42,877 bases of DNA, from positions 1-42,877 of the forward strand of contig CACBGD010000006.1 of assembly GCA_902538705.1 (NCBI GenBank), read 5' to 3'. Below the pieces are notes generated by a model that did no database searches, was not told where the DNA came from, and was given only the letters and a program-made list of their open reading frames with translations. Positions 35,482 through 42,877 of this stretch are shown here, piece after piece. Every line of letters begins with the position of its first letter. Position 1 is the first letter of the stretch. This stretch comes from an uncultured SAR86 cluster bacterium (lineage in GTDB: Bacteria; Pseudomonadota; Gammaproteobacteria; Magnimaribacterales; D2472). The position numbers were made by a program, and so were the translations under genes.

Positions 35482-36491
35482 AAGTTATTAGACATTTTTA
35501 CATAACTTTCTAGTTTTGATTGAGCTAGCCCCTCATTCATTGCTGATTTAGAAAGTTCAACGCCATCTTTCATAGACTCAATGATGCCAGAAAGCTTTAA
35601 TGCAGCTGCTGAATTGATAGCAATCATATCTTGAACAGAACCTTCCCTGCCTGCAAATGCTAAAGATACTTTTTCAAAGCTTTCTTGAGGAGATGAAGCC
35701 TTAATGGATTCAAATTTCCCATAACTAAGGCCAAAATCTTTGGGTGATATCTCATAGTTCTTTATTTCTCCATCTTTCAGTTCGCTAACAGAAGAATCAT
35801 CGGTAATTGAAATTTCATCTAATCCATCATTCCCATGGACAACAATTACATGCTGCATTTCAAGTTCCTTTGCTACGCTTGAAAAAGTTTCAACTAGTGA
35901 TCTCTTATAAACTCCGATTAGCTGTTTCCGAGCAGAGCAAGGATTGGTATGTGGTCCTAAAAGATTGAATATAGTTTTCTTTCCAATTTTCTGTCTCGCT
36001 GGCATTACATATCGCATTGACGAATGATGCAAAGGAGCAAAAAGGAATATAAAGCCAGTTTTTCTAAAAATACTCTCTAATAAACTTCTGTCATGAGAAA
36101 TATCTGCTCCTGCTTCTAAAAGAAAGTCAGCGCTCCCAGTTTTACTTGAAACACTCTTATTGCCGTGTTTTGTGACCTTTGCCCCACATGCAGCAGCAAC
36201 AAAAGCCGATGCTGTTGAGCAGTTAAAAATATGAAGTCCAGTTCCTCCTGTCCCACATGTATCGATATGAGTCCCATCTCCAATATTAAATTTAAGAGAC
36301 TTATCTCTCATCACTGAAGCTGCAGAAGATATTTCATTAATGGATGCGCCCTTTTCATTCATGACTAAAAGAAATTCTTCTATTTCATTATCTTGTAAGC
36401 TACCGGACATTATTAAATTCATCACATCGAGCATTTCTTGCCTGCTTAAATCAATTTTTCCTCTTAGTTTTTGTAATTCTTTATCAATCAT
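35478..36491 (-). CDS. trpD: anthranilate phosphoribosyltransferase
   Basis: Joins anthranilate to phosphoribosyl pyrophosphate. The 337-residue protein has a helical N-terminal domain and the PRPP-binding loop CGTGGTGLHIFNCSTASAF (79-97), where the usual GTGGDG is GTGGTG. VTKHGNKSVSSKTGSAD (105-121) and a LGPHTNP segment are conserved. Length fits the family. It sits between trpG and trpC with 4-base overlaps on both sides. Confidence 0.95.
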   Translation of the reverse strand: MIDKELQKLRGKIDLSRQEMLDVMNLIMSGSLQDNEIEEFLLVMNEKGASINEISSAASVMRDKSLKFNIGDGTHIDTCGTGGTGLHIFNCSTASAFVAAACGAKVTKHGNKSVSSKTGSADFLLEAGADISHDRSLLESIFRKTGFIFLFAPLHHSSMRYVMPARQKIGKKTIFNLLGPHTNPCSARKQLIGVYKRSLVETFSSVAKELEMQHVIVVHGNDGLDEISITDDSSVSELKDGEIKNYEISPKDFGLSYGKFESIKASSPQESFEKVSLAFAGREGSVQDMIAINSAAALKLSGIIESMKDGVELSKSAMNEGLAQSKLESYVKMSNNL

Positions 36492-37051
36492 GAATTAAGA
36501 AAGTTATTAATAAGTTTTTTACCAAACTTTGTATCAATAGATTCCGGATGAAATTGCACGCCAACTATAGGTTTTGTTTTATGAGATAGGCCCATGATCA
36601 TATTTTCATCTTCAACTAAAGTCGCTGTTATCTCAAGCTCATGAGGAAGATTTTCTGGGTTAACAATTAGACTATGGTATCTAACAACACTGTAGGGATT
36701 ATTAATATCTTTAAAAACTCCTTTCTCACTATGATTAATTAATGAGAGCTTGCCATGAATTGGTTCATTTGCCTTAATTATTTCACCACCAAAAGCTACT
36801 CCAATAGCCTGATGACCTAAGCAAACTCCCAAAATTGGTTTTTCAATTTTCTTAATAATTTCTACCGATATACCTGCTTCCAAAGGCGTACATGGTCCAG
36901 GCGAAATAACTATTTTTTCTGGATTGAGTGCATTGGCTTCTTCGCAAGTTATTTCATCATTTCTTTTAACTACTACTTCATATCCGAGCTCTCCAATATA
37001 TTGAACTAGGTTATAAGTAAAGCTGTCATAATTATCTATTACTAAAATCAT
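36488..37051 (-). CDS. trpG: anthranilate synthase glutamine amidotransferase subunit
   Basis: Class I glutaminase that supplies ammonia to TrpE. The 187-residue protein has DNYDSFTYNLVQY at the N-terminus, the nucleophile Cys77 in GVCLGHQAIG, and His168 and Glu170 in VQFHPES, completing the triad. IHGKLSLI is also typical. It may also serve PabB as in other bacteria with a single amidotransferase; pabB is not seen here. It is not fused to trpD, unlike in E. coli. Confidence 0.95.
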   Translation of the reverse strand: MILVIDNYDSFTYNLVQYIGELGYEVVVKRNDEITCEEANALNPEKIVISPGPCTPLEAGISVEIIKKIEKPILGVCLGHQAIGVAFGGEIIKANEPIHGKLSLINHSEKGVFKDINNPYSVVRYHSLIVNPENLPHELEITATLVEDENMIMGLSHKTKPIVGVQFHPESIDTKFGKKLINNFLNS

Positions 37052-38514
37052 TTAATTATCTCAATGGCATCTAAGAAAACATGAGCCTTTTGAAGACACT
37101 CATTCCATTCATTCTCGGGTATTGAATCAGCCACAATCCCTGCTCCAGCTCCAACATGAATTTTATTATTTTTAATGACTGCAGTTCTAATAGCTATTGC
37201 TGTATCAATGTCTCCATCCCAAGATATATGACCAATTGCTCCTCCATATATGCCTCTTGAGCTTGGTTCTAATTCATTAATAATTTCCATGGCTCTTATT
37301 TTTGGTGCTCCAGACAAAGTTCCAGCCGGGAGAGCAGATTTTAAAACATCAATAAAGCTTAAATCTTCTTTTTTACTACCTTCTACGTTGGAAACAATGT
37401 GCATAACATGAGAATATTTTTCTATAACCATCTTTTCAGAAACTTTAACTGTTCCCATTTCAGAAATCTTTCCAACATCATTTCTTCCTAAGTCAATTAA
37501 CATCAAATGTTCAGCTAATTCCTTGGGGTCTGAAAGTAGATCTTTGGCATTTTCTTCATCTTCAATGTCGTTTGAGCCTCTTCTTCTTGTTCCTGCTATT
37601 GGTCTCAGAGTTACTTTATCACCTTGCAGCCTTACTAAGATTTCTGGAGATGCTCCTACAACTTGGCAGATTCCAAAGTTTAGAAAATACATGTAAGGTG
37701 ATGGATTTAAAAATCTCAGCGCCTGATATAAATCAAAGGGTTCATGAGTAAATTCCTTTGAAAAGTCTTGGGCTAGAACAACTTGCATTACATCACCATC
37801 AACAATGTAGTCTTTAGCTACAGACACAGCTTTTAAAAAATCAGCTTTGGAAAAATTTGAATTATAAACTTCCTCAGATGACTTTAATGAGAAATCTTTT
37901 GGTTCAAAGTTATTTTCTTTTTTGAGCTCATCTTCAATGTGGGCAATTTCTTCAATTGATTGATCATATGATTCAGTATCTAAAAAAGTATTAATTATTA
38001 TTTTTATTTTGTTGCTAAAGTTATCGAAAACAACTAATTTTTTTGCCTTCACAAGGTAAATATCTGGCATATTCTCGTCAAATTTCGATGGCTTTTCTTT
38101 CAAGCTTTCAATCCTTTTCTCTGCATATTTAGAGCTTTCATATGCAAAGAAGCCTACATAACCACCAAAAAATCTAGGCAAATTATCAAATTTTGCACAG
38201 TTATATTTTTCTATCTTGTCTTTTATAAGATCTAATGGACTTTCAGTACGAAAAGAAGTTTGTTGATTATTTTCAAAGCTAACAACTTTATTTCCAGAAA
38301 TCTTGAAATAATCATGACAGTCAAGACCAATAATTGAGTATTGAGCCCACTTATTTCCTCCCTCAACCGACTCTAATAGAAAAGAGTTCTTTGTTCTTAG
38401 AAAAGTATTAAAAACAGATAATGGTGAAGCATTTGTGAGAGATATTTCTTTCACAATTGGTATTACGTTAAAACCTCTATCTTGTAGAGTATTAAATTCT
38501 TCTTTTGTAATCAT
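37048..38514 (-). CDS. trpE: anthranilate synthase component I
   Basis: Chorismate-utilising subunit, 488 residues. LLES (46-49) is the tryptophan feedback-binding motif, so allosteric inhibition is likely retained. The C-terminal catalytic half has GASPEILVRL, RPIAGTRRRG, DLGRNDVGKI, LPAGTLSGAPKIRAMEII and the GAGAGIVADSIPENE end. PabB is excluded by the LLES motif and the gene order. There is no leader space for a trp attenuator, because the start overlaps the DUF192 gene by 4 bases. Confidence 0.96.
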   Translation of the reverse strand: MITKEEFNTLQDRGFNVIPIVKEISLTNASPLSVFNTFLRTKNSFLLESVEGGNKWAQYSIIGLDCHDYFKISGNKVVSFENNQQTSFRTESPLDLIKDKIEKYNCAKFDNLPRFFGGYVGFFAYESSKYAEKRIESLKEKPSKFDENMPDIYLVKAKKLVVFDNFSNKIKIIINTFLDTESYDQSIEEIAHIEDELKKENNFEPKDFSLKSSEEVYNSNFSKADFLKAVSVAKDYIVDGDVMQVVLAQDFSKEFTHEPFDLYQALRFLNPSPYMYFLNFGICQVVGASPEILVRLQGDKVTLRPIAGTRRRGSNDIEDEENAKDLLSDPKELAEHLMLIDLGRNDVGKISEMGTVKVSEKMVIEKYSHVMHIVSNVEGSKKEDLSFIDVLKSALPAGTLSGAPKIRAMEIINELEPSSRGIYGGAIGHISWDGDIDTAIAIRTAVIKNNKIHVGAGAGIVADSIPENEWNECLQKAHVFLDAIEIIK

Positions 38515-38948
38515 TTTATTTGTGAGCTTATTACAGTATCACCGCGATTTATTTCATTTCTTTTAAACCAATCCCTATTAACCTCTAGAGCATATTTAAC
38601 TTTATCGGTTGAGCATACGGATAATGTCGAAAATGGGTAAAGATTATAAATGTCTGAGATTACTCCCTCTTCTTTGATAAAAGCAATGCTTAAAGGAATA
38701 GAAGTATTTTTCATCCACATACATTGTATTTCTTCTTTATCCCAGATAAATAACATACCAAAATCTTTATCTATATTATCTCTATACATTAAGCCTTTCT
38801 TACGTTTTGAATAGTTGTCGGCAATCTCCATATTGGATAGAAGCTTTTCAATATTTACTTCTTTTGAAGCTGCTACTTCAGTATTGAAAAAAACCAATAT
38901 TGCAAAGCTAAGAAGCCAGCTTTCTAAATAAGGAGATTGTTTCTTCAT
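38511..38948 (-). CDS. DUF192 secreted protein
   Basis: A 145-residue DUF192 protein with a signal peptide (about 12-28). The family signatures are all visible: KGLMYRD (51-57), [23 protein letters not shown] (77-91), and the end [18 protein letters not shown]. The function of the family is unknown. Its first 41 bases lie inside the 3' end of rpe in another frame, so the signal peptide region is encoded over rpe. It shares an ATGA overlap with trpE. Pseudomonas has gph between rpe and trpE; gph is absent here. Confidence 0.87.
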   Translation of the reverse strand: MKKQSPYLESWLLSFAILVFFNTEVAASKEVNIEKLLSNMEIADNYSKRKKGLMYRDNIDKDFGMLFIWDKEEIQCMWMKNTSIPLSIAFIKEEGVISDIYNLYPFSTLSVCSTDKVKYALEVNRDWFKRNEINRGDTVISSQIK

Positions 38949-39570
38949 AATTATTGCTATTAAAAATAGCTGAGCCAGCTACAAATGTATCTGCTCCTGC
39001 GCTATATGCTGATGCAATAGTATCCTTATTAATGCCACCGTCAATTTCTAATTTAATGTCTTTCCCAGACGAATCAATCATTTTCCTTACTTTTTCGACC
39101 TTTTTAAGCGATGACTCAATAAAAGACTGTCCACCAAATCCAGGGTTGACACTCATGATTAAGATTAGATCTAAATCTTCTAATACATCTTCTAATACAT
39201 TTACTTGAGTTGCAGGATTAAGAACTAATCCGGCTTTGCAACCTCTATCTTTGATTGCTGATACTGACCTATGGACATGTTTTGAAGCCTCAGGATGAAA
39301 GCTTACAAGTGAAGCGCCTGCATCAATAAAATCTTGGGCAAGCCCATCTACAGGATCAATCATGAGATGGACATCTATAAAAGAATCAATACCATATTCG
39401 CGCAAACTTTTGCAAACCATTGGGCCAATGGTTAAGTTTGGTACATAATGATTATCCATAACATCAAAATGCACCCAGTCAGCCCCTGCATTTAGTACTT
39501 CTTCAACCTCTTCACCAAGCCTTGCAAAATCTGCAGACAAGATTGATGGTGCAATAATTATTTCACTCAT
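38908..39570 (-). CDS. rpe: ribulose-phosphate 3-epimerase
   Basis: Interconverts ribulose 5-phosphate and xylulose 5-phosphate in the pentose phosphate pathway. A TIM-barrel of 220 residues (E. coli 225). Signatures include [50 protein letters not shown] and EIDGGIN. It starts 3 bases after murU and its 3' end overlaps the DUF192 gene by 41 bases. Rpe near trpE is also seen in Pseudomonas. Confidence 0.97.
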   Translation of the reverse strand: MSEIIIAPSILSADFARLGEEVEEVLNAGADWVHFDVMDNHYVPNLTIGPMVCKSLREYGIDSFIDVHLMIDPVDGLAQDFIDAGASLVSFHPEASKHVHRSVSAIKDRGCKAGLVLNPATQVNVLEDVLEDLDLILIMSVNPGFGGQSFIESSLKKVEKVRKMIDSSGKDIKLEIDGGINKDTIASAYSAGADTFVAGSAIFNSNNYEETISLFRKLAS

Positions 39571-39573
39571 TTA

Positions 39574-40245
39574 TTAATCTTCTTTCCTTATTATCTTATT
39601 AGCAAGCTCTAGTCTATCTTTTGTTCCAACATCTAACCAGATATCTGAGTAAATTTCTCCAGTTACTTTTTCCTCCTTAATTTGAGGTAAAACAATGCTT
39701 GACCAGCTATCAAATGGAAAATTATTATTATCAATCTTTGACAAAATATCAGTATTCAATAAAGAAATTCCTGACCATGTTAGTTTATTTATATCGTCAC
39801 AAAATACTTTTCCATCTGGTCCAATATTAAAGTCTCCGTCTTTATTGTGATCAGGATTCTCTATACCCACCAAATGAATACATTCAGTTTCTTTATTAAG
39901 TTTTGATAAATCAAAATCGTGAAAAATATCTGCATTGATGATTAATATAGTTTCATCTCCTAAATAATCTTTAGCATTAACAAGGGCGCCACCGGTCCCA
40001 TATGGATGTGGTTCTTCAACTAAGGTTAGTTTATGGTCTTTATAATTTTTAATTAAATGTTCCTTTATCTTATCTCCGTGATGCGAGACATTGATTATGA
40101 TTTCATCAAAACCATTTGATAGAACATGTTTAATATTTCTATCAAGCAGAGTCTCATTTCCTATCTTTAAAAGAGGTTTAGGAGTTTCTTTAGTTAATGG
40201 CATCATCCTCTTGCCATAACCTGCTGCAAGAATCATACATTTCAT
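39574..40245 (-). CDS. murU: N-acetylmuramate 1-phosphate uridylyltransferase
   Basis: Nucleotidyltransferase that makes UDP-MurNAc from MurNAc 1-phosphate in the fosfomycin-bypassing recycling route. The 223-residue protein begins with MILAAGYGKRMMPLTKETPK, the sugar nucleotidyltransferase signature. PLLKIGNETL, EEPHPYGTGGALVNA and IINADIF follow. The amgK neighbour, overlapping by 4 bases, separates it from other nucleotidyltransferases such as RfbA or GalU-like enzymes, as in Pseudomonas amgK-murU. Confidence 0.88.
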   Translation of the reverse strand: MKCMILAAGYGKRMMPLTKETPKPLLKIGNETLLDRNIKHVLSNGFDEIIINVSHHGDKIKEHLIKNYKDHKLTLVEEPHPYGTGGALVNAKDYLGDETILIINADIFHDFDLSKLNKETECIHLVGIENPDHNKDGDFNIGPDGKVFCDDINKLTWSGISLLNTDILSKIDNNNFPFDSWSSIVLPQIKEEKVTGEIYSDIWLDVGTKDRLELANKIIRKED

Positions 40246-41195
40246 AATGCCGCTAACCTTTCGTTTAATTTATTTTTAACTTTATCTTCAAAGAAAGACT
40301 TTGAATAATGTTTATCTGGTATGAGGTTTGTTAGATTTGAAAGGATATTTGGTAAATCCTTTAATCTAAAGTCTCGTCCTTCATCACAATATAAATTCGC
40401 TAATGTGCCCAATATTCTCATATTTCTTTGAATCCCAGACCATCTAAAAAATTCGAAAAGATCATCTTCTGATAAGGAAATATATGAGTGATCAAGAAAA
40501 TACTTTAGATCTTTTTTAATAGTTAATCTATCAAAACTCATATAGTGATCTAATAAAATACCAGCAATATCGATTCCAATTGGTGCAATGCACATATCTT
40601 GAAAATCTATAACATTTACTTCGTTATGCTCATCTAAAATAAGATTTCTTCGCTCAAAATCAAAATGGCAATTATTTTTTGGGCATTCCTGTAAATTATC
40701 TAACGCGTTCATTATTAAATCATTCACAGGTTCATCAGCAGAAATATCTAAAAATCTTTCACAGAATATATATTTAAATTTATTCATTTGGTCTTTAAGA
40801 TCGCTCGAACTCAGGTGCACAAGCCCTTCAATATCTGCCTTATGAATATCTACTAAGAGATCGATACTTTTATTTATAAGAAACTCCCTGTTTTGATCGT
40901 TCATTAATGAAATTAGATCATCATCTCCAAGATCATTTTGTATTGTTACACCTATTGTCGGATGATGAGAAATTATTTTAGGGACATTGATATTATGATT
41001 TTTTAACTGCCCAGCCACTGAAATGAAACTGTCATGATCGCCAAGATTTGGATTTAAATAGCATAAAACAAACGACTCTTTGCCACGTGAAACTCTCCAA
41101 TATGATCTTCCACTTGCTTCATCTTTAAGGGGAGCTATGGAATCAAAACTTAAATCACACTTTTTGGCAATTTCTCGTATTTGTGATTCTTTCAA
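40242..41195 (-). CDS. amgK: anomeric MurNAc/GlcNAc kinase
   Basis: Kinase of the aminoglycoside phosphotransferase fold that phosphorylates the C1 hydroxyl of MurNAc for MurU. The 317-residue protein has EASGRSYWRV (26-35) as the ATP-binding loop. The catalytic loop is CHFDFERRN with Asp179 and Asn184, where relatives have H-x-D. The metal-binding Asp197 is in VIDFQD. PIGIDIAGIL resembles the AmgK version of the following segment. The TTG start directly follows the stop of the upstream dehydrogenase gene. The pairing with murU is the strongest evidence. Confidence 0.87.
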   Translation of the reverse strand: MKESQIREIAKKCDLSFDSIAPLKDEASGRSYWRVSRGKESFVLCYLNPNLGDHDSFISVAGQLKNHNINVPKIISHHPTIGVTIQNDLGDDDLISLMNDQNREFLINKSIDLLVDIHKADIEGLVHLSSSDLKDQMNKFKYIFCERFLDISADEPVNDLIMNALDNLQECPKNNCHFDFERRNLILDEHNEVNVIDFQDMCIAPIGIDIAGILLDHYMSFDRLTIKKDLKYFLDHSYISLSEDDLFEFFRWSGIQRNMRILGTLANLYCDEGRDFRLKDLPNILSNLTNLIPDKHYSKSFFEDKVKNKLNERLAAL

Positions 41196-42053
41196 TTAAC
41201 TATTCTTTACGTCTTCCGGAAGTGGGGTATCGTCAGGTACAAAGAAATCTGGCATAAGCTCATTAAAGGGAACAGATGCATATTTTGAGAAATCTTTTAC
41301 TCCTGCTTCATGAAGAACAACATCATCAATACAGAAGTTTCCAGTAAACTCTTTTGAATCTTTAGTTAAGATCTCGTATGCTGCATCAGCCATAATTTCA
41401 GGCGTTCTTGAAAGACGCATTATTTCATCACCTCCGAGATGGTTTTGAACCGCTGCTGTTGCGATAGCTGTTCTTGGCCATATAGCATTAACTGCAACTC
41501 CTCTATCTTTAAATTCTTCAGCCATACCAAGAACACACATGCTCATATTATATTTCGCCATAGTATATGCAGTGTGACCAGCAAACCATTTTGCTGACAT
41601 ATCAAGTGGTGGTGATAAATTCAATATATGAGGATTCTCTGCTTTAAGGAGATGAGGTAGACAGTATCGACTGACCATATATGTTCCCCTTCCATTAATT
41701 TGATGCATTAAGTCATATCGCTTCATTTCTGTATCCATTGTATTGGTAAGCTGGATAGCTGATGCATTATTAATACATATATCAATACCACCAAAGTGAT
41801 CAACTGTTTGATTCACAACTTCTCTTACATTATCTTCATCTCTAATATCACAAATTAGAGGTAAAGCTTCTCCTCCAGCTTTAGCAATTTCTTCCGCAGC
41901 AGTATAAATAGTGCCTGGAAGTTTTGGATGCGGGTCAGCAGTTTTTGCTGCAAGAGCGAGTTTTGCTCCATCTTGAGCTGCTCTTTTCGCTATTGCTAGT
42001 CCAATTCCTCGGCTTCCGCCAGATACAAATATTACTTTATCTTTAAGGCTCAT
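41196..42053 (-). CDS. short-chain dehydrogenase, HSDL2-like
   Basis: Classical short-chain dehydrogenase of 285 residues. The start is taken as the ATG at 42053, preceded by AGGAG; the protein then begins MSLKDKVIFVSGGSRGIGLA. The catalytic residues are Ser147 in NLSPP, Tyr163 and Lys167 in AYTMAK. The AAKTADPHPKLPGTIYTAA segment (35-53) and IWPRTAIATAAV resemble the HSDL2/peroxisomal group, linked to fatty-acid metabolism in eukaryotes. The substrate is unknown. It lies 11 bases after the first dehydrogenase gene and abuts amgK. Confidence 0.86.
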   Translation of the reverse strand: MSLKDKVIFVSGGSRGIGLAIAKRAAQDGAKLALAAKTADPHPKLPGTIYTAAEEIAKAGGEALPLICDIRDEDNVREVVNQTVDHFGGIDICINNASAIQLTNTMDTEMKRYDLMHQINGRGTYMVSRYCLPHLLKAENPHILNLSPPLDMSAKWFAGHTAYTMAKYNMSMCVLGMAEEFKDRGVAVNAIWPRTAIATAAVQNHLGGDEIMRLSRTPEIMADAAYEILTKDSKEFTGNFCIDDVVLHEAGVKDFSKYASVPFNELMPDFFVPDDTPLPEDVKNS

Positions 42054-42064
42054 AATTTCTCCTA

Positions 42065-42805
42065 TTAAAATTTTTCCATATATGGTCTTAGATCCATTTC
42101 TTGAGTCCAAGCTGAAGGATGCTGCGCATGAATGTTCCAATATGCTTCAGCAATTTCCTTAGGTTGTAAGATACCATCTTTTTCTTTCAAGGCGTAAGTC
42201 TGTGGAAAGTTTTCCTTTATGAATGGAGTATCAATAGCGCCATCAATAATAAAATGTGCAACATGAATACCTTGAGGTCCAAGCTCTCTAGCCATGCTTT
42301 GAGATAAAGATCTTAGTGCAAACTTTGCTCCTGAAAATGCAGAAAATCCTGCGCCTCCTCTTATAGAAGCAGTCGCACCAGTGAAAAATATAGAACCATG
42401 TCCTCTTTTTTTCATATATTTAGCAGCTTCTCTTCCAGTTAAAAATCCTGCAAATGCAGCCATCTCCCAAACCTTTTTATAGACTCTTGCAGTTGTATCT
42501 TCAATGGGAAAGAAAACATTTGCACCAGGATTAAATACTACAACATCAATTGGAGCAATATTCTCTTCAACTTCTTTAAATAATTTTGCTATTGCATCCT
42601 CATCTCTGGCATCAACACCAAATGGAGTTGCTTGATAACCAGCTTCTTTAATGCCATTAGCTAACTCTTCTAGTTCAGAAAAATTTCTTTCTCTTCTAAC
42701 AGGACACGCGTGGTATCCCTTTTCAGCAAACTTTCGAGTAATTGCTGACCCGGTAGATGCACCTGCGCCAATTATGATGGCAGAAAATTTTGAATAATCT
42801 CTCAT
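42065..42805 (-). CDS. short-chain dehydrogenase-like protein without catalytic Ser/Tyr
   Basis: A 246-residue protein of the short-chain dehydrogenase fold. The cofactor motif GAGASTGSAI (13-22) is a variant of GxxxGxG. VFNPGAN (91-97) stands for the usual NNAG. At the active site Phe157 replaces Tyr in FSGAK, and Ala144 lies where Ser is expected. Lys161 is kept. ARELGPQGIHVAHFIIDGAI is a segment I recall from a subfamily with the same Phe. It may bind cofactor without classical chemistry, or use other residues. It is the first gene of the eleven-gene leftward run. Confidence 0.82.
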   Translation of the reverse strand: MRDYSKFSAIIIGAGASTGSAITRKFAEKGYHACPVRRERNFSELEELANGIKEAGYQATPFGVDARDEDAIAKLFKEVEENIAPIDVVVFNPGANVFFPIEDTTARVYKKVWEMAAFAGFLTGREAAKYMKKRGHGSIFFTGATASIRGGAGFSAFSGAKFALRSLSQSMARELGPQGIHVAHFIIDGAIDTPFIKENFPQTYALKEKDGILQPKEIAEAYWNIHAQHPSAWTQEMDLRPYMEKF

Positions 42806-42877
42806 TTATAACTAAAATTTATTATGTAAAGTTTACAACTAAGTAACTTTACCAAATATATATAGTGTTATGAAAGT
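42806..42877. promoter_or_regulatory. upstream region with two related inverted-repeat boxes
   Basis: GTAAAGTTTAC occurs at 42826-42836. A second box, GTAACTTTAC at 42843-42852, is on the other strand a one-base-shorter version of the first. The boxes are 6 bases apart and lie 21-47 bases upstream of the dehydrogenase ATG, a natural place for a repressor. CATAAT on the minus strand (42820-42825) could be the -10. An ATG at 42870 on the plus strand may open another gene cut by the window edge. Confidence 0.4.

Noticed and set aside
38511-38600. trp attenuator or leader peptide before trpE
   Set aside because: trpE overlaps the DUF192 gene and there is no leader space; no Trp-codon-rich short frame was seen.
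42054-42140. Longer N-terminus for the HSDL2-like dehydrogenase
   Set aside because: The extra 29 codons lie over the upstream gene and have no similarity to the family; the ATG at 42053 has AGGAG before it and matches the fold start.
1-42877. CRISPR arrays, insertion sequences, prophage or integrative elements
   Set aside because: No regularly spaced repeats, transposase, integrase or att-like duplications next to the tRNA were found; the gene content is core metabolism throughout.

Overview
The window is a gene-dense, AT-rich stretch of a bacterial chromosome. It encodes about 45 proteins and one tRNA, with no rRNA, insertion sequence, prophage or CRISPR array. The longest stretch without a coding gene is about 150 bases, so no stretch of 300 bases is empty. 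The gene content points to a free-living gammaproteobacterium with an outer membrane and ubiquinone: holA, mrdA/rodA/mltB/dacA, parC/parE, tolC, gshB-tonB-ruvX, dnaG-rpoD, fis-purH-purD, coq7, trpEGDC and amgK-murU. Several gene orders resemble Pseudomonas more than Escherichia. Low GC, four-base gene overlaps, convergent genes with no spacer and many TTG starts suggest a streamlined marine lineage of the SAR86 type. That taxonomic call is inference.

Left part (1-11.2 kb). holA runs rightward and meets the end of a seven-gene leftward operon, rsfS-rlmH-mrdA-rodA-mltB-dacA-dat. This operon covers ribosome silencing and methylation, then cell elongation and peptidoglycan trimming. Next come a small rightward membrane protein and a zinc-independent medium-chain reductase. 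These face a leftward pair, mpl and a Lon-N-domain protein.

Middle (11.2-30 kb). A PPi-type phosphofructokinase faces parE-parC. tolC-mutM runs rightward from a well-formed promoter and meets coaD and a saccharopine-dehydrogenase-like membrane reductase. A CobW-type GTPase and a DUF411 protein follow. The leftward block rsmE-gshB-tonB-ruvX-dnaG-rpoD, a small secreted protein and a CAU tRNA (probably Ile2) is a rewired version of the sigma/primase operon, without rpsU beside dnaG.

Right part (29-42.9 kb). A histidine phosphatase and then fis-purH-purD-coq7 run rightward. They meet an eleven-gene leftward run: two short-chain dehydrogenases, amgK, murU, rpe, a DUF192 protein, trpE, trpG, trpD, trpC and an SF2 helicase. 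No gap inside that run exceeds 11 bases.

Peptidoglycan metabolism is strongly represented: synthesis (mrdA, rodA), trimming (dacA, mltB) and recycling (mpl, amgK, murU). I did not find an obvious new defence or mobile system. The observations most worth a second look are a 13-base sequence containing an 11-base palindrome, present upstream of both tolC and the eleven-gene run; a LysM domain inserted inside the MltB fold; a short-chain dehydrogenase lacking its catalytic Ser and Tyr; and a Met/Lys-rich secreted protein between rpoD and the tRNA.
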